From positions 107,771,309-107,835,308 of the forward strand of contig OW240921.1 of the NCBI GenBank assembly GCA_933207985.1: DNA of 64,000 nt. The letters run 5' to 3'. Of the stretch, positions 20,741 through 32,514 are shown piece after piece (position 1 is the first letter of the stretch; every line of letters starts with the position of its first letter). Source of the stretch: Pelobates cultripes. Taxonomy: Eukaryota; Chordata; Amphibia; Anura; Pelobatidae. A program made the translations under genes and the position numbers. Under the pieces are notes generated by a model. The model was not told where the DNA came from. It did not search any database and was given only the letters and a program-made list of their open reading frames with translations.

Positions 20741-23318
20741 AAGGTAAAAAAATACTTGTACAAGCACAACGTAACCACCAGCAAGCGGGCCTACCTCACA
20801 GCACCGAGCACAGCCACCGCCACCGCCAAAGAGTGCCCCAGCGAACCGGACAAAGACATCACCTACCGTCAACATCAGCACAGATCTTCATAGAGACAGG
20901 CGGCCGAGAAAACCAACGACACCCACAACGTTCCACCTTGCTCGGCCCCAGCAGGACTCTCAAGCACCCGCAAAGCTCTCTCCTAAGTGGGGCATAGGCT
21001 GACAGGGCACCCACACCCCAGGAGAGCCCCTACATAGTGCCTCTGCTGCTCAGGACGCTACCCAGACCCTACAACAGCCTCCTCAACCGAGATTGGCTTA
21101 AAACTTAAGTAACCCTCAATGCCTGAATGTGTTTTATCATTCTTGTTTTTCCCTTCAGCGCTTAGCATTTTTATACCAATAATCTCCTAATTGTACCATA
21201 TTATGTTATTCATATGAGGCCTTGTCCCCATAGGGCCTGTTACCTGCTACTCACATATTGCTAAGCCTGTTGCCAGGCACTCTCTTGAGTCCCTCTACCT
21301 TTCTTTTTTTTTTTTTATTCTTTATTTTTGCGTGCATGAAAATATAACAAGTGGGCTCGTCATGCCCCAACAGCTTGACAAGCATATAAACAAACACTTA
21401 ACCATTGGGTTGCATGTAGAATATTCTGCACATTTTTGTAGAGTAGTGTTTGAGTAAACTATAGTTAGCTTGTGCACATAGTAAAACAAGTTGAATATAA
21501 CTGTTGCTTTAGATTAGTTAACGAGTACTATAAGACATGTTTTGGTTGATGATGTGGTTAGTGTATATGCGATCAATCAAGTAAGTTAAGCAGCAGGCTA
21601 TGTGTTGCAGCAATAATCATAATAACCCCTGCAGGCATTCGACTAGATAAGTATGGGATTGTGCAAAATGTGTATGTGTCTGAGCTCTAAGCTTCATTCA
21701 GTTAAGTGATTGACAGGTTGTTCCTAGTCTTAAATTGACCTAGTAGCGCCAGAAACCACTGGCTCTGCATCCATGCAGTGCTTCAGTGAGCAAAGCAGAG
21801 ATCCAGTTAATGCTTAGGACCTAAGTGGCAAAAGGCTGCGCTTAACAATAAAAACAGAATATAAACAGGTCTGAGAATATGAGTATCATATGTATGGTAG
21901 GGTATACAAGCAGTTAATGTCAATGGCTAGCGATCGGGACACATGTCAGGCTGTGTTGCCAGATGTGGCAAGGGACAAAAGTGGCATCAGCCTGAGTCTC
22001 ACATGTGTAGATCACCCTATTCCCACTCTCACCGCACCAGTCCCACTGAATGACCAAAGTTCATCGGTTCCTTCCATGGCCGGTCATGGATGAGCTCTTT
22101 GCTTTTCCAGTCCTCCGGTCAGCAACCCTGCTGCGTCGCGGGGGGTGTCTCGGTATAGTCCATGCGTTCCCCCATGTGGGTTAGTGCCTTGCTGTTTAGC
22201 AGTTGCTGGGGTTGCCGCGTGTTCGGCCTGTCGCGTGCAGCAGTGTGTCTTGCTTTGAAGCCTGGGAACAGGAATAGTGCTGCCTGGGGAGCATGGCGCT
22301 GTTTCCCGCCTTGTAGTTTTGCGGCTACTTTTCTCTCGGGATGCTGCTCCTTAGTCGCGGGTGAGGTTTTCCCGCAGACTGCGCTGGGTAGTTGGACGGA
22401 TCCATGCTTCCACGGCTCTTATTGCCTGTCTGAAGAGTTGTCTCCGGGCACGCAGCTTCGTCCAGAGGTGTACATAGAATTCCGTGATGTGTTTGGGTGG
22501 CTTGGTGAGTGTGTGCCTTGTCTTAGTCTGCCGCTGGGCCGCCATCTTGGTTAGGCCCTGATGGTTCTGGGTGCTTAAGGGTTTCGTCGCTCGGGTTCTC
22601 AGCGATATGGGGGTATTCGCCCCCAGCGAGGACCGGGATAGGGCCGCCGGTCCATAGGGGGGGGTGGCAGGGCTGGTATATATTCTCACTGGTGAGCGTG
22701 TCCCGGGCCGTGGGATTGGCCGCCTCCCCCGGACCACATGTCCCGCTCTGGCGTAGGCCGCATGGCCGGTTTCAGCTTTTCTTCGGCACTCTGGTGCCGG
22801 GCTGGTATCATTTTAAAGCTTGTGTTGTCCCGTGCCCTTTGCTGGTCACCGTGTGCCGTTAGTGCTATCGGACTGCTCAGTATCTCCGCTCTTTGGTCTG
22901 ATGCTGCAGGAGCTCTGAGATTATGCGGCCGGCCATCTTGGCTGTCAGGCCCCACCCCCCCTCTACCTTTCTTATACTCTTGTCTTATAAGCATGTACCA
23001 TATCAAAGTATTCATGTCACCACACACACCTGTGCGACTCATAGTCACCGCTACACTCACACGCCTAAACACACAGGTCATACATGTAACAATAGTGCAC
23101 TAACTATCTCACTAAAGATGTGTGCAGATACTTCTTGTATTTTCCTTTAATTTAAAAATGTGCTTATGCAGCAAAATGAAGCAAAGTATTAACTTTCGAA
23201 GATCCATGCCTTACGCAACCTGTTTCATTGTAATATTTGCATGTTCTTGCACTCGTTATTGTGACGATGCAGGAGAATTAGTTCACTTGTGCACAATAAA
23301 AATAAAGAATTTAAAAAT
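20741..23318 (+). mobile_element. Probable L1-type retroposon split by a later retroposon
   Basis: The plus-strand end at 23293-23318 (CACAATAAAAATAAAGAATTTAAAAA) is the same 3' end as the L1 copy finishing at 13572. GC-rich exon-like sequence at 20780-21080 and the 22974-23290 tail flank a precise 21306-22958 insertion. I do not see reverse-transcriptase motifs in this copy. The left boundary is uncertain. Confidence 0.4.
21306..22958 (-). mobile_element. Non-LTR retroposon (minus strand) with 15-bp target duplication
   Basis: The insert is flanked by CCCTCTACCTTTCTT on both sides (21291-21305 and 22959-22973). On the minus strand it ends in AAAAATAAAGAATAAAAAAAA, an L1-like 3' end. Its 5' part is GC-rich and carries AAGATGGCCGGC and AAGATGGCGGCC motifs typical of internal promoters. 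A 65-codon frame starts at the second ATGGCGGCC (MAAQRQTKTRHT...). No reverse transcriptase is visible. It is probably an internally deleted or non-autonomous L1 partner. Confidence 0.7.
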
Positions 23319-23429
23319 ACTTATACCACAGTATGCAGAATATCAGCATCTGATTACTCTTTTGATGAGAAACGATATTCTCATATTAAAGAAAGGAAGG
23401 GGGAACAAAGAAGGGAAAAAAATATAGTG

Positions 23430-24200
23430 TAAAATCGTATGTCCAAGAGTATACTTTAAAAATATAGAATGTACACTCACAATAGCAGAGCTGTTGAGTC
23501 TGGCTCCAATAGATATTCCCAAAACGGAAATGCAGGCAGGGAACACTGGCAAGTTGGTTAAAATCATAAACACAACTTTATTGCATATAACTTTTAAAAT
23601 ATCAGCTGTCCGGCAGGAGGACCCTTTTCCCTGTGTATACGCCGGAGCAAAGTCCTGGTAGATGTCGGAGTCTGGCCAAGATCTCCGGTATACCGCAATG
23701 CTTCCGGGGGCAGGGTTTCCTCCACTGGCGTGCGTGCTGACGTAGGTAGGTGCAATGACGCGTTTTGCCGTGACGACGGCTTCCTCTGATCTGCCTTCCA
23801 CTTGCCTGAACCTCCCTTATATGGCCAGCCTTAGTAGGCGTGTCTATCAATCCATATCGGAGCAATTGTGTTATCTGTATGTCACACTAAATTAGTTCAT
23901 ATTAAAGTCTCAGTGTCCACTGACATACTTTGTGCACTCAGAGTCTTTTTAACCCCTTAAGGACCAAACTTATGGAATAAAAGGGAATCATGACATGTCA
24001 CACATGGCATGTGTCCTTAAGGGGTTAATAATATTTACTGAATTCACTAAGTGAGGTTGATGCCCCATTCATTAATATTTAGTCCCTGTAGGAAAGTCTC
24101 TAGACTAGACCTGGACCCATTCCAAATAAAGATGAAATCATCAATATACCTGCGATAGGCAGCATAGCATTTCAGCACATTTAAAAAAATATCATAATAC
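23430..24200 (-). pseudogene. Penelope-like element fragment with YIDD reverse-transcriptase core
   Basis: On the minus strand, about 24190 to 24060 reads NVLKCYAAYRRYIDDFIFIW and continues SLETFLQGLN. This resembles the palm motif of Penelope/Poseidon-type reverse transcriptases (RYIDDIFxIW...FLxxLN). Downstream lies about 500 bases that include GCCGTCGTCACGGCAAAACG, like the untranslated ends of such elements. The family call rests on the motif alone. No GIY-YIG domain is visible, so the copy is partial. A MITE sits inside it. Confidence 0.55.
23949..24028. mobile_element. 80-bp palindromic MITE, TTAA target
   Basis: TTAACCCCTTAAGGAC at the left and GTCCTTAAGGGGTTAA at the right are exact inverted repeats, each beginning or ending with the TTAA target. 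It lies between the two parts of a Penelope-like fragment. Confidence 0.85.
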
Positions 24201-24206
24201 GACCCA

Positions 24207-24640
24207 GCCAAGATACTCCCTTATCTTCCCATACTTTTAGTTGTTTATTTAATTTATGCAGCAGTGGTATATGATTTTCTTTAATAATCAAGCTTTGTGT
24301 CTTAGTGAGTTTTATACCCAAATATGATATTGACGTAGTGCGCCAATCGAATAGATATGTATGGCTAGGGCTTGTATTATTTTTATAATACTAAGGGATC
24401 AGATAAGAATAGTAATACGTCATCCGCAAAAAGCGCCACTTTCATGTCTCCTGCTGGTCTTAGTAGGCACTTGATATTATTGTGTTTCTTGATATATAAT
24501 ATTAAAGGTTCAAGACACAATATGAATATCAGCGGAAAGAGAGGGCAGCCTTGTCTTGTTCCATTTGTTATATTGAAAGAAGATGAAAGAAAACCTGAGC
24601 TATAAACTCTTGCTGAAGGGTTTTTATACAAGGTCATATT
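24207..24640 (-). pseudogene. L1 reverse-transcriptase palm fragment
   Basis: A clean minus-strand frame of 84 codons (24383-24637) contains NGTRQGCPLFPLIF and LFADDVLLFL, the L1 motifs around palm blocks 4 and 5. It continues in another frame below 24383. Both ends are truncated, and hAT-type sequence abuts on the right. Confidence 0.8.
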
Positions 24641-24898
24641 CCGGCTCCGGCATCACTGCGGTGTGCACGAGGGAGCTGAACAGGAGGATCAGTGTTCCCT
24701 CGACGCCTGCCTGGGTAGCTTCGCCACTGCCAGCCTGGGGGGCCCTGAGGTGGCAACACAGCCAGCTACTGGGCCCCCCAGGTCAAGAGGCTGGCAAGGC
24801 ATTTGCCAGGGCAATTGGGGGGCGGCTTTTTTTGCTGCTCCCCAGAAAGTGCCGCCCAAGGCAAATGCCTTGTTTGCCTCGGTGTAAATACACCCCTG
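24636..24898. mobile_element. hAT-type element fragment (right half)
   Basis: It starts at the CATATTCCGGCTCCGG core seen in the window's hAT palindromes and ends ...TTTGCCTCGGTGTAAATACACCCCTG, a plausible terminus with CCTG end. GC-rich interior, no transposase. The left half is missing, presumably replaced by the L1 fragment. Confidence 0.45.
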
Positions 24899-26046
24899 CA
24901 TACATACATTGAATCAATGGAATTCATCACAACATATTATATGGGTACACATCCAAATTGGCAGTTAAATGTCAGTGTGGCAGTCAGAAAGGAATGTTGC
25001 AACGTTGATGGAAGACGTTTCGAGCACTTATGAGATTAAATAGTGTTAAATAAATAGAATTGTAATACAATGCAAATAAACTATACGGTATACCTATGTT
25101 TGGGCCACCCTGTATAAAATGGATTCTCTATTGGGAAAGGCTGGCAACTTTTGGACTTGGGACAAGTACACATAAGTGGCTTTTTTAGGGCACAAAAATC
25201 ACCAATCTCTGTGTCTATGAGCCTACTCATAAGGCAGCATTTGAAGTATGTATTTGCAGCTACCCTCATTATGACCGGCACAGCATAATGAAGCAATGAC
25301 AGGAGATATGTTCATGACACAGTGTCCTTATTGTCACCAATGCCAAACCAGTCTGTGTTATGGCTATCCTGAGTCCCCCTCTTTTAAAAATATGTTTTTA
25401 TTATATACACTACACTCATTGGTGTTGGAATCGCTCACATTACTCATAAATAACAGAAGATGTATTTAAAATATATTGCAGACACCAGCCGGGCAGAATT
25501 TACATATAAGCCCCAGAGCACATACCGAGCATGCGCATTCACATATCAGTCTGACAGTATTGACTGTCCATACAGGGTTCACATCACCAGCATCAAGCCC
25601 GGAGCACACAACAGCTCACTCAATCAGCATCAAATGAACTGCATTTACAATATTTTCATTCAGATATATTTATGCACATACCAATAATTATTTAATTCCT
25701 TTACCTAATTAGCTTTTGATATGTCTATTAGAAGGATATCCAAGTATCTGTTGCCTTTCTACCAAGCCAAATATCCAGAAATTATTTTACCTGTTCCCCT
25801 TTAATAATAATGGGTTGTAACCGTTAGTTGCTTTATTTGTAGATCTATTCATGCGATGCTTGGAAATAAAAGCACTTGCCAAATCATTAAATAAAAACAT
25901 AACAATATTCTCTTGCAACAAATATCAGAAGATGCCATAGGGAAGGATTTGCTTTATCTGCCAGAACAAAATGCAATCACTGTTGTGAGTTGGGGTACAG
26001 TGCTTTGAGGTATTATTAATCTTTACAATGGCTTTGTTTTACCCAG
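24899..26046. other. Intergenic or intronic DNA, no supported gene
   Basis: AT-rich sequence with scattered short frames. Apart from the exon candidate just downstream I see no splice-supported coding. Confidence 0.4.
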
Positions 26047-26179
26047 GATCTTCCGAAAGAGGCGTAAACCGTTAACGCTTAGACAACTACAAATTGAAAA
26101 TATGGAGATCCAGTGCAATGAATCAGATGTAGAGAATGCAACTGGGATTGTCAGAGAGAAGATTACAACTTCAGTCGAG
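26047..26179 (+). CDS. Candidate internal coding exon, gene unidentified
   Basis: A pyrimidine-rich acceptor (ggctttgttttacccag) and a donor (GTCGAG|GTCAGT) bound 133 bases with one fully open frame; the other two frames contain stops. The frame reads IFRKRRKPLTLRQLQ, then NMEIQCNESDVEN, a basic start and an acidic middle like a cytosolic or nuclear linker. It enters after one base and leaves in phase 0. I do not recognise the protein and found no partner exon with matching phase nearby. Confidence 0.4.
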
Positions 26180-27500
26180 GTCAGTGATGTTTATTATCAC
26201 ACATTGTAATATCCATCCACAGGGATGGCAGAAATATTCCACCCAAGAGACGAAGTAGACACAAATTGCCCACTTTTTTTTTTTTTTACTTCTAAAAGAG
26301 CACTATTGAAAAACAACTATCAATTGTTGGCTTTTTAGGGGGGTGGCTTAGATTTGTTTTAGAACATTTTCATGGAATACAAATCTGGTAACTAAAGGTA
26401 GTATTTTTAGTTGGTGCAGTTTTGAAAACTCCATAGTGAGTTTACCGAGTATGTGATATCTCACAGGATAAGACGTTGGAGTATGGCGAGTAAATCTTCC
26501 CTATACTGTCAGTTATGGGTATGGTTCTATTCAGTCTGTTAGCCCAGGGTTATTCACAAAAGTAAGAAATTGAATTTCAATTTAAGACACAAATAGTTAA
26601 ACTGGCAACATTCTCTAAGTCAACTATTCTTCCAGGTTGGCTACTATGTCCTTAAATTTGAAATTCACGCTATATGTGAAAATTGTCATAAATTCAAAGT
26701 AAATTTCATATTTTAAGGTTTAACTAAAAATAAAAATCTTCACGTCAACCATGCTTTCAGTTTGGCAATTTTGGCATTAAACTTGTAATTCACTTTACAT
26801 TCTCGACAGTATACACATTAGTGGGTACCCCCCAATGTGTGTATAACATGGAATTCCATAGTCTCTGGTCGCTACAGTGCTACAATGACTAAAACAGCTG
26901 TGGCAGTCATAATAATGTGTGTTCCTTTAATATAAAATTTTAATTGCAAAACCCATCACTTGTTATTATCTACTGTCCACCAGTTTAAATGGACATTCTC
27001 AGTACTAGAGCCAAAACGACTCATTATAATAGTTAGGTAGAAGGAATAATTGGGGGTTCTCCCCCTGTTTTCTATTAAATCATTTTTGAGAGGTTTCACA
27101 AAAAAAGGTGCCTTCCTGGCATTCAAAGCCCAACCCATCTCCTACAGCTCAAATAATGAAAAAGTTTTGTGTTCGCATTATCTGCACAAAGCTATCTAAT
27201 GTTACAGTACGATCTGCTCTCTTTACAGCATTACACTAAATTGTGATTTAGTATTTTCTTGTAAGATGAGTGGATCTGTTTATATTTTCGCTGTATTATA
27301 GGTAAAAATAATTACTAATGGGATTATATACGACGATCACATGGTTTCCAGAAAACAGAACAAATAGGCTTTTCATTCTGCTAATTGTAGCTGTCACTCA
27401 CTTTCAATCCATCTTAAAATATGTACAGTAGCCCCTAATTAAAGTTCCTGATTCCAAGCTTTTAAGACTAGCAGAGTGGTAACCCACAGCCAGAGTTGTT
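26180..27500. other. Non-coding DNA, no gene seen
   Basis: AT-rich sequence with several 'gggttattcacaaaagtaag'-type stretches that echo 10860-10900, suggesting a dispersed repeat. No exon is supported. Confidence 0.4.
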
Positions 27501-28050
27501 ACTTGAAATCAACGGGATCTCATTACCTCCCCTCAGCCCCTCCATGTGTCTTGTTTCCCCCCTAGACCCTCCATCTGTCTCATCCTTCCAGCCCCTACAT
27601 AAGACCCAGTGCTTCTCCCCAAGTGTCTTATTCCCTCCTACCCAGCCCTCCATGTATCTCATTCCCCCCCCAGCCCCTTCATGTGTCTCATTTCCCTCAA
27701 GCCCCTCCTTGTGTCTTATTATCTACCCCAAATGTCTAAATCCCTACTCCTCCAGCTTTTCCAGGTGTTTCAATCCCTTCCAGCCTCCGCCCCCATGTGT
27801 CTCATTCTCCTCCAGCCCACCTATGTGTCTCGTTCTCTCCCCCAAGCTCCTACATGAGTCTCATTCCCCCAACCCCTCCATGTGTCTTATTATTTTCCCC
27901 CCAACTCCTCCATGTGTCTAAATCCCTACTCCTCCAGCTTTTACAGGTGTCTCAATCCCCACTCAGCCCCTCCATGTGTCTCATTCTCCCCTAGCCCATC
28001 TATGTGTCTTTTTCTCTCCCACCAAGCTCCTCCATGTGTCTTTCACCTTT
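27500..28050. repeat. Minisatellite, about 30-bp unit (ctccatgtgtctcattcccccc)
   Basis: Around 17 imperfect units based on ctccatgtgtctcattccccccagcc. All three frames stay open for long stretches, giving Pro/Ser/Cys-rich frames that are artefacts of the repeat. Confidence 0.85.
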
Positions 28051-28214
28051 CCAATTACTGACTCCACCTGATTAACTGCTCCCTATTTGTAAACATCGAG
28101 TGATGCATTATTTCCTATTATTCCTATTATTATTTCAATAAGTTCTGTCCCATGTGATCTATTAGTCTTTGACTTACTCTCTACCAATACTTGTAAATTA
28201 AAATTTCAACTCAC

Positions 28215-28580
28215 GATATAAAGCTCTATAAAAGGAAACTGATAGATATAAAAATGTACAGGTGCATCATTTAAAGATAGCATTTTTTAAAAAGTATTTA
28301 GATATGTCTCCATAGGCAACAAAAACAAATACAAGTTTTGTTTCTAGAGAAATTGAAACTTAACTCAAGCTGTTTGAGCCAGTTCTTCAGTGTTAATGGT
28401 GGAGATAGGGCATGACCTCCACTACTTACAAAATATCTACGTAATTTGAAAGAAAATACGTTATTCGCTCCCTTAGTTACTCCCATTTAGGCGTCAAAAT
28501 CAATTTCAGGGTTTGAATAAATGGGACCTGTCTTTCCATATAACCAGTCAGTTGTCATATCTTCTTGTTAAGGTACGTAC
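28215..28580. repeat. Diverged local duplicate of 29733-30905 (first copy)
   Basis: Motifs in order are aaaaggaaactgatagata, agtatttagatatgtctccataggcaac, ttgtttctagagaaattgaaacttaact and gacctgtctttccatataac. They recur in the same order about 1.5-2.4 kb downstream, where a hAT element and a (TA)n run have been added. Confidence 0.65.
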
Positions 28581-29732
28581 TGTATGTTCAAAATGATAAA
28601 TATATTCAGAAATTGATATATCTGTTTATGTTCCTGTATGCTTATAATGTATTGTGTGATAGTGTTTAATTTAAGTTAGGGCTGTCTTTATGTAACATTA
28701 GAACATTATTTAAGATAAGAATATCCACAATTGTAATTTTTTTTTATATGTTTTTTATATGTTTATGCATGTTCTCTGTGTGCAAAACAAAAACTTTCTC
28801 TCATATACTAAAATACTTTCTTCATATGCTCTTTATTTGTACAAATAAGATATTTTGCACATACACTATTTTACATCTAGCTCTTTATTGTTTCAAATGG
28901 GTGATTTATTTTCACAAGTTTATAGTGAGCTATACCTTTATTTGTTTCTACTAAGTGTCCCACTATTAAAAAATATACATGTCCATTAGTGAATGTATGC
29001 TTCTTAGTGAATTTAACTGTGTATTATTTAGGTCAATAAGATAAATTATTCAACTAAGATTTTTTATTCATAAAAAAATGCAATAAAAGTTTTCACAATT
29101 ACAGCCTTACATCTACGGTCAATATACATGTATGTATTGCCTAGTAAAACATAAATATGCCTTCTTTGTTATTGATTCCTTTAGTTCTTTTTTATGCTTT
29201 TATTTATTTATTTTTGTTAGCTTTTGTTTCCTGTTGAAAAGCTAGAATACAGGGAATCCTCAATTCTTGATATTTGACATTCTTCATATATTTGAAATCC
29301 TTGGTATGTATATTGCATTTTACCTGTAAGACATTTTCACAAGATGACTGTTCTTTTTATAATTATTATTATATATTTATTTATCCAACAGGTAAGCATA
29401 AGGGGGCAAGTTTAAAGAAAAAAATATTGACTCTGACACTACACATACACAACACACACTCAACACAACAGTCAATGACACCCAAATTTCCCTACAAGAC
29501 ACTACACTCAGACTCCACACACAAAATTCAGTTACCATTTACAACACCCAACCAGCACACGTAAGCACACAGCCTCTTTTATTTCAGATTTGCCTGAAAT
29601 TGATCATTATTAAGTATACATTTATTCACAAAGCATTAGCTTAAGTGGAAGGTGCAAAAATCAGTAAGTTAAGAGTTAGCATTTCACCATTTGAATAACT
29701 ATGTAAAAGATAATTCGTCAGAATCGGTGCTA
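28581..29732. other. AT-rich DNA between the two duplicate copies
   Basis: No supported gene. A CA-rich tract occurs at 29440-29560. Confidence 0.4.
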
Positions 29733-29746
29733 CAAAAGGAAACTGA

Positions 29747-29751
<5 letters not shown>

Positions 29752-29801
<50 letters not shown>
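29752..29801. repeat. (TA)n microsatellite
   Basis: About 25 uninterrupted TA units within the second duplicate copy; the first copy has only 'gatagatata' there. Confidence 0.9.
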
Positions 29802-29806
<5 letters not shown>

Positions 29807-29847
29807 CACTTTGAAAAGTATACATTCTATTGAAAGTATTTAGATAC

Positions 29848-30782
29848 TAGATATGTGCAATCTGTTTCGGTCTGAATTAAAATTCGGACAAATTTAGGCA
29901 ATTCTGACATTCGGATGCTGCCGAATTTCCAAAGTGCCAAACCAAATTGTCGAAGTTCTGAATTGCCGAAGTGCCGAATTTCTGACTAGCCACAGTGCTT
30001 CGGATTTCTGAAAAGTGGCAAAACAGGAGAGGGAGGGAAAATTAAGGGAATGATGACAGGACCCTACGGTACCACTACTCCTAACCCTTACCCCAACCAT
30101 CTCTAACCCTACCTCTAACACTACTAGGGTTAGGGGTAAGGTCAGGGTAGAGTTAGAGGTAGGTGTAGAAGTAGGGCAGGGGTAGGGTTAGGGATAGAGG
30201 TAGGGTTATGTTAAGGGGTAGGGTTAGGGGGGGTGTTAGGGGTAAGGTTAGGGGGAGTGTTAGGGGTAAGGTTAGGGGTAGAGGTAGTGGTAGGGTTAGA
30301 GTAAGGGGTGGAGGTAGGGTTAGGGTTGGGGGTAGGGTAAGGGGCACCTCCTGGACAGCATCCATTTTACATTCATTGTGAATCTGCATTCTTAGTGAGC
30401 TGTTCAGGAGGTGGGAGGGTCTGGGAGGGAGGGTCTGCTGCTGATTGGCTGGAATGTGTCTGCTGACTGTGAGGTACAGGGTCAAAGTTTACTCAATGAT
30501 GACGAATAGGGGGCGGACCGAACAGCGCATATGTTCGCCATCCGTGGCGAACCATTCGGTGAACCATTCGGGACATCACTAGTAAGGGGTAGATATAGGG
30601 GTTAGGGTAGGATAAGGGGTAGAGGTAGGGTTAGGGGTATCGTTGGAGTAGGGTTAGGGAATTCCTGAAGTCCCAAATTGCCAACGTACCGAACCGAGCC
30701 GAAGTGCTGAATTGCCGAAGTCCAAACTAGACCAAAGTCCCGAATTTCGGAAGTGCCGAACCGAGCCAAATTTTTTGCCCTA
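29848..30782. mobile_element. hAT-like element with exact 8-bp TSD and telomere-like interior
   Basis: TTAGATAC flanks both sides (29840-29847 and 30783-30790), and the uninterrupted duplicate at 28300 has a single related site (tttagatat). Ends are TAGATATGTGCAATC and ...TTTTTTGCCCTA. The interior contains GAATTTCCGAAGTGCCGAA-type stretches and a degenerate GGGTTAGGGGTA array (about 30120-30345 and 30585-30655). It also holds a second hAT-type end (GAACCATTCGGGACATCACTAG near 30560), suggesting a nested piece. Confidence 0.7.
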
Positions 30783-31349
30783 TTAGATACATTCCCATAG
30801 GCAGCAACAACTACTACAGATTTTGTTTCTAGAGAAATTGAAACTTAACTTTACCAGTTGAGACCTGTCTTTCAATATAATCAGTAGGTTGTCATATATT
30901 CTTCTTAGAGAGTCACTCCAGACCCCTAAAGCACTTTAGCTTGCTGAAAAGCTTTGTGTTCTCTCTTATAAATTTTGCTAAGATGCTGATTTCAATAAAA
31001 ACTGACATTTTTATAAATTAACCTGGTTATACCCCCTGACTTTCAATCAGACAATCAGTCCTGTTACTTCCTAGTTTGTTTTGCTCAGTGGAGCTAAATT
31101 CAAGGAGCAGCAATTGCATAGATCACCTGTCTTGCAAAGACTTCTCATTGAGCTGCATAGGAAAGTCTGTGATTGGACAGCCACTGTAAGCATGCGCAGC
31201 ATTAGGAAGGAGGGTTTGCTAAGAGAAATGCAGGTTTTGTAAGAGGTTTTTAGATAGACCCCCAGTGAATAAATACATAATTAAAAGCATGCAGGGAGAC
31301 AGCCACTAGAGGCTGGATTAACCTTGCAATGTAAACATAGCAGTTTCTT

Positions 31350-32290
31350 TGCTACTTGGACAAATAGACACACAGAGGAGCTGGGGGGACACATATATAC
31401 ACAGGAACTGGGGACAAAGAGACACACAGAGGGCTAGGGGGAAAAAAGAGAGACACAGGACTGGGGGAAAACAAGAATACACATAAAGGACTGGGGAAAC
31501 AAAGAGAGACACACAGGACTGGGGGAAAACAAGGAGACACATAAAGGACTGGGGGCACAAAGAGACAAACAAAGGGGCTGTGGGGACAAAGAGACACACA
31601 GATTGGCTGGGGGGACAAAGAGACACACAGAGGACTGGGGGACAAAGAGACACACAGAGGGCTGGGTGGACAAAGAGACACAGATTGGCTGGGGGGACAA
31701 ATGTCACATTGTTTCTAGTAAAATAGAACAAACAAGCTCTTAAATAAAATAAAATGAAATAAATAAAATATATAAAGAAATGGGGACACGCATAGTGGCT
31801 GGGGGACAAAGAGACACAGTGGAGCTAAGGGGACATAGAGACATAAAGAGGACTTGGGTGACAAAGAGACACACAGATTGGCTAGGGGACAGAGAGACAC
31901 ACAGATTGGCTGGGGACGATGACAAATACACACAGAGTGGTTGGGGGGACAAAGAGACACACAGATTGGCTGGGGGCACAAAGCGACGCAACGAGGACTA
32001 GGGGGCTGATGTCACCTATATACATATGAAATCACTGACAATGACCACTGCAGGGTTCTCTGACATTTAAAACATTAGTATGAATAATAATCCTGCTAAC
32101 CACTTGATTACACTAGGCAGGACTGGGGGAACAAAGACACACACAGAGGACTGTTAGGACAAAGACACACAGAGGGCTGGGGGACAAAGAGACACATGGA
32201 GGGGCAAGGGGGGACCAAGAGACACACAGAGTTGCTGGGGGAACAAAAAGACACATAGAGGACTGGGGGACAAAGAGACACACAGTATTC
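31350..32290. repeat. Minisatellite, about 30-bp unit (ggctggggggacaaagagacacacaga)
   Basis: Three blocks (31350-31700, 31785-32000, 32110-32285) of imperfect 28-33-base units are separated by unrelated sequence. Long Cys/Val/Pro/Ser-rich minus-strand frames across them are repeat artefacts. Confidence 0.85.
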
Positions 32291-32514
32291 ACTATTGAAG
32301 CCACCAGAAATGTATAATGGAGGCTAAAACAAAGTTCTAACTATGAGGACGACTGAACATGTTTCGCATCTGTTTCATGACTTAAGCTATTTTAGTGTAA
32401 CAATGTACATTAGAAGAACATTATAGGCGCCCATATTACTTAATCTCATTGAAGTTATCTGTGTGCAGTGTCCCTGTCCCCTCGAAGTGAAAACATTGTA
32501 GTTTCAGAGAAGAA

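Noticed and set aside
22162..23103. Overlapping GC-rich frames of 120-131 codons on both strands
   Set aside because: They lie in the 5' part of a retroposon; composition alone keeps them open. Only the 65-codon MAAQRQ frame is mentioned as a possibility.
24655..24912. Overlapping Ala/Gly/Pro-rich frames
   Set aside because: hAT interior sequence; frames on both strands open because of GC content.
30120..30345. Interstitial telomere or chromosome-fusion scar
   Set aside because: The units are degenerate (GGGTTAGGGGTA, GGTAGAGGTAGG) and lie inside a transposon with its own target duplication.
31318..31991. Cys/Val/Pro-rich minus-strand frames
   Set aside because: All three frames are open because of the 30-bp minisatellite.
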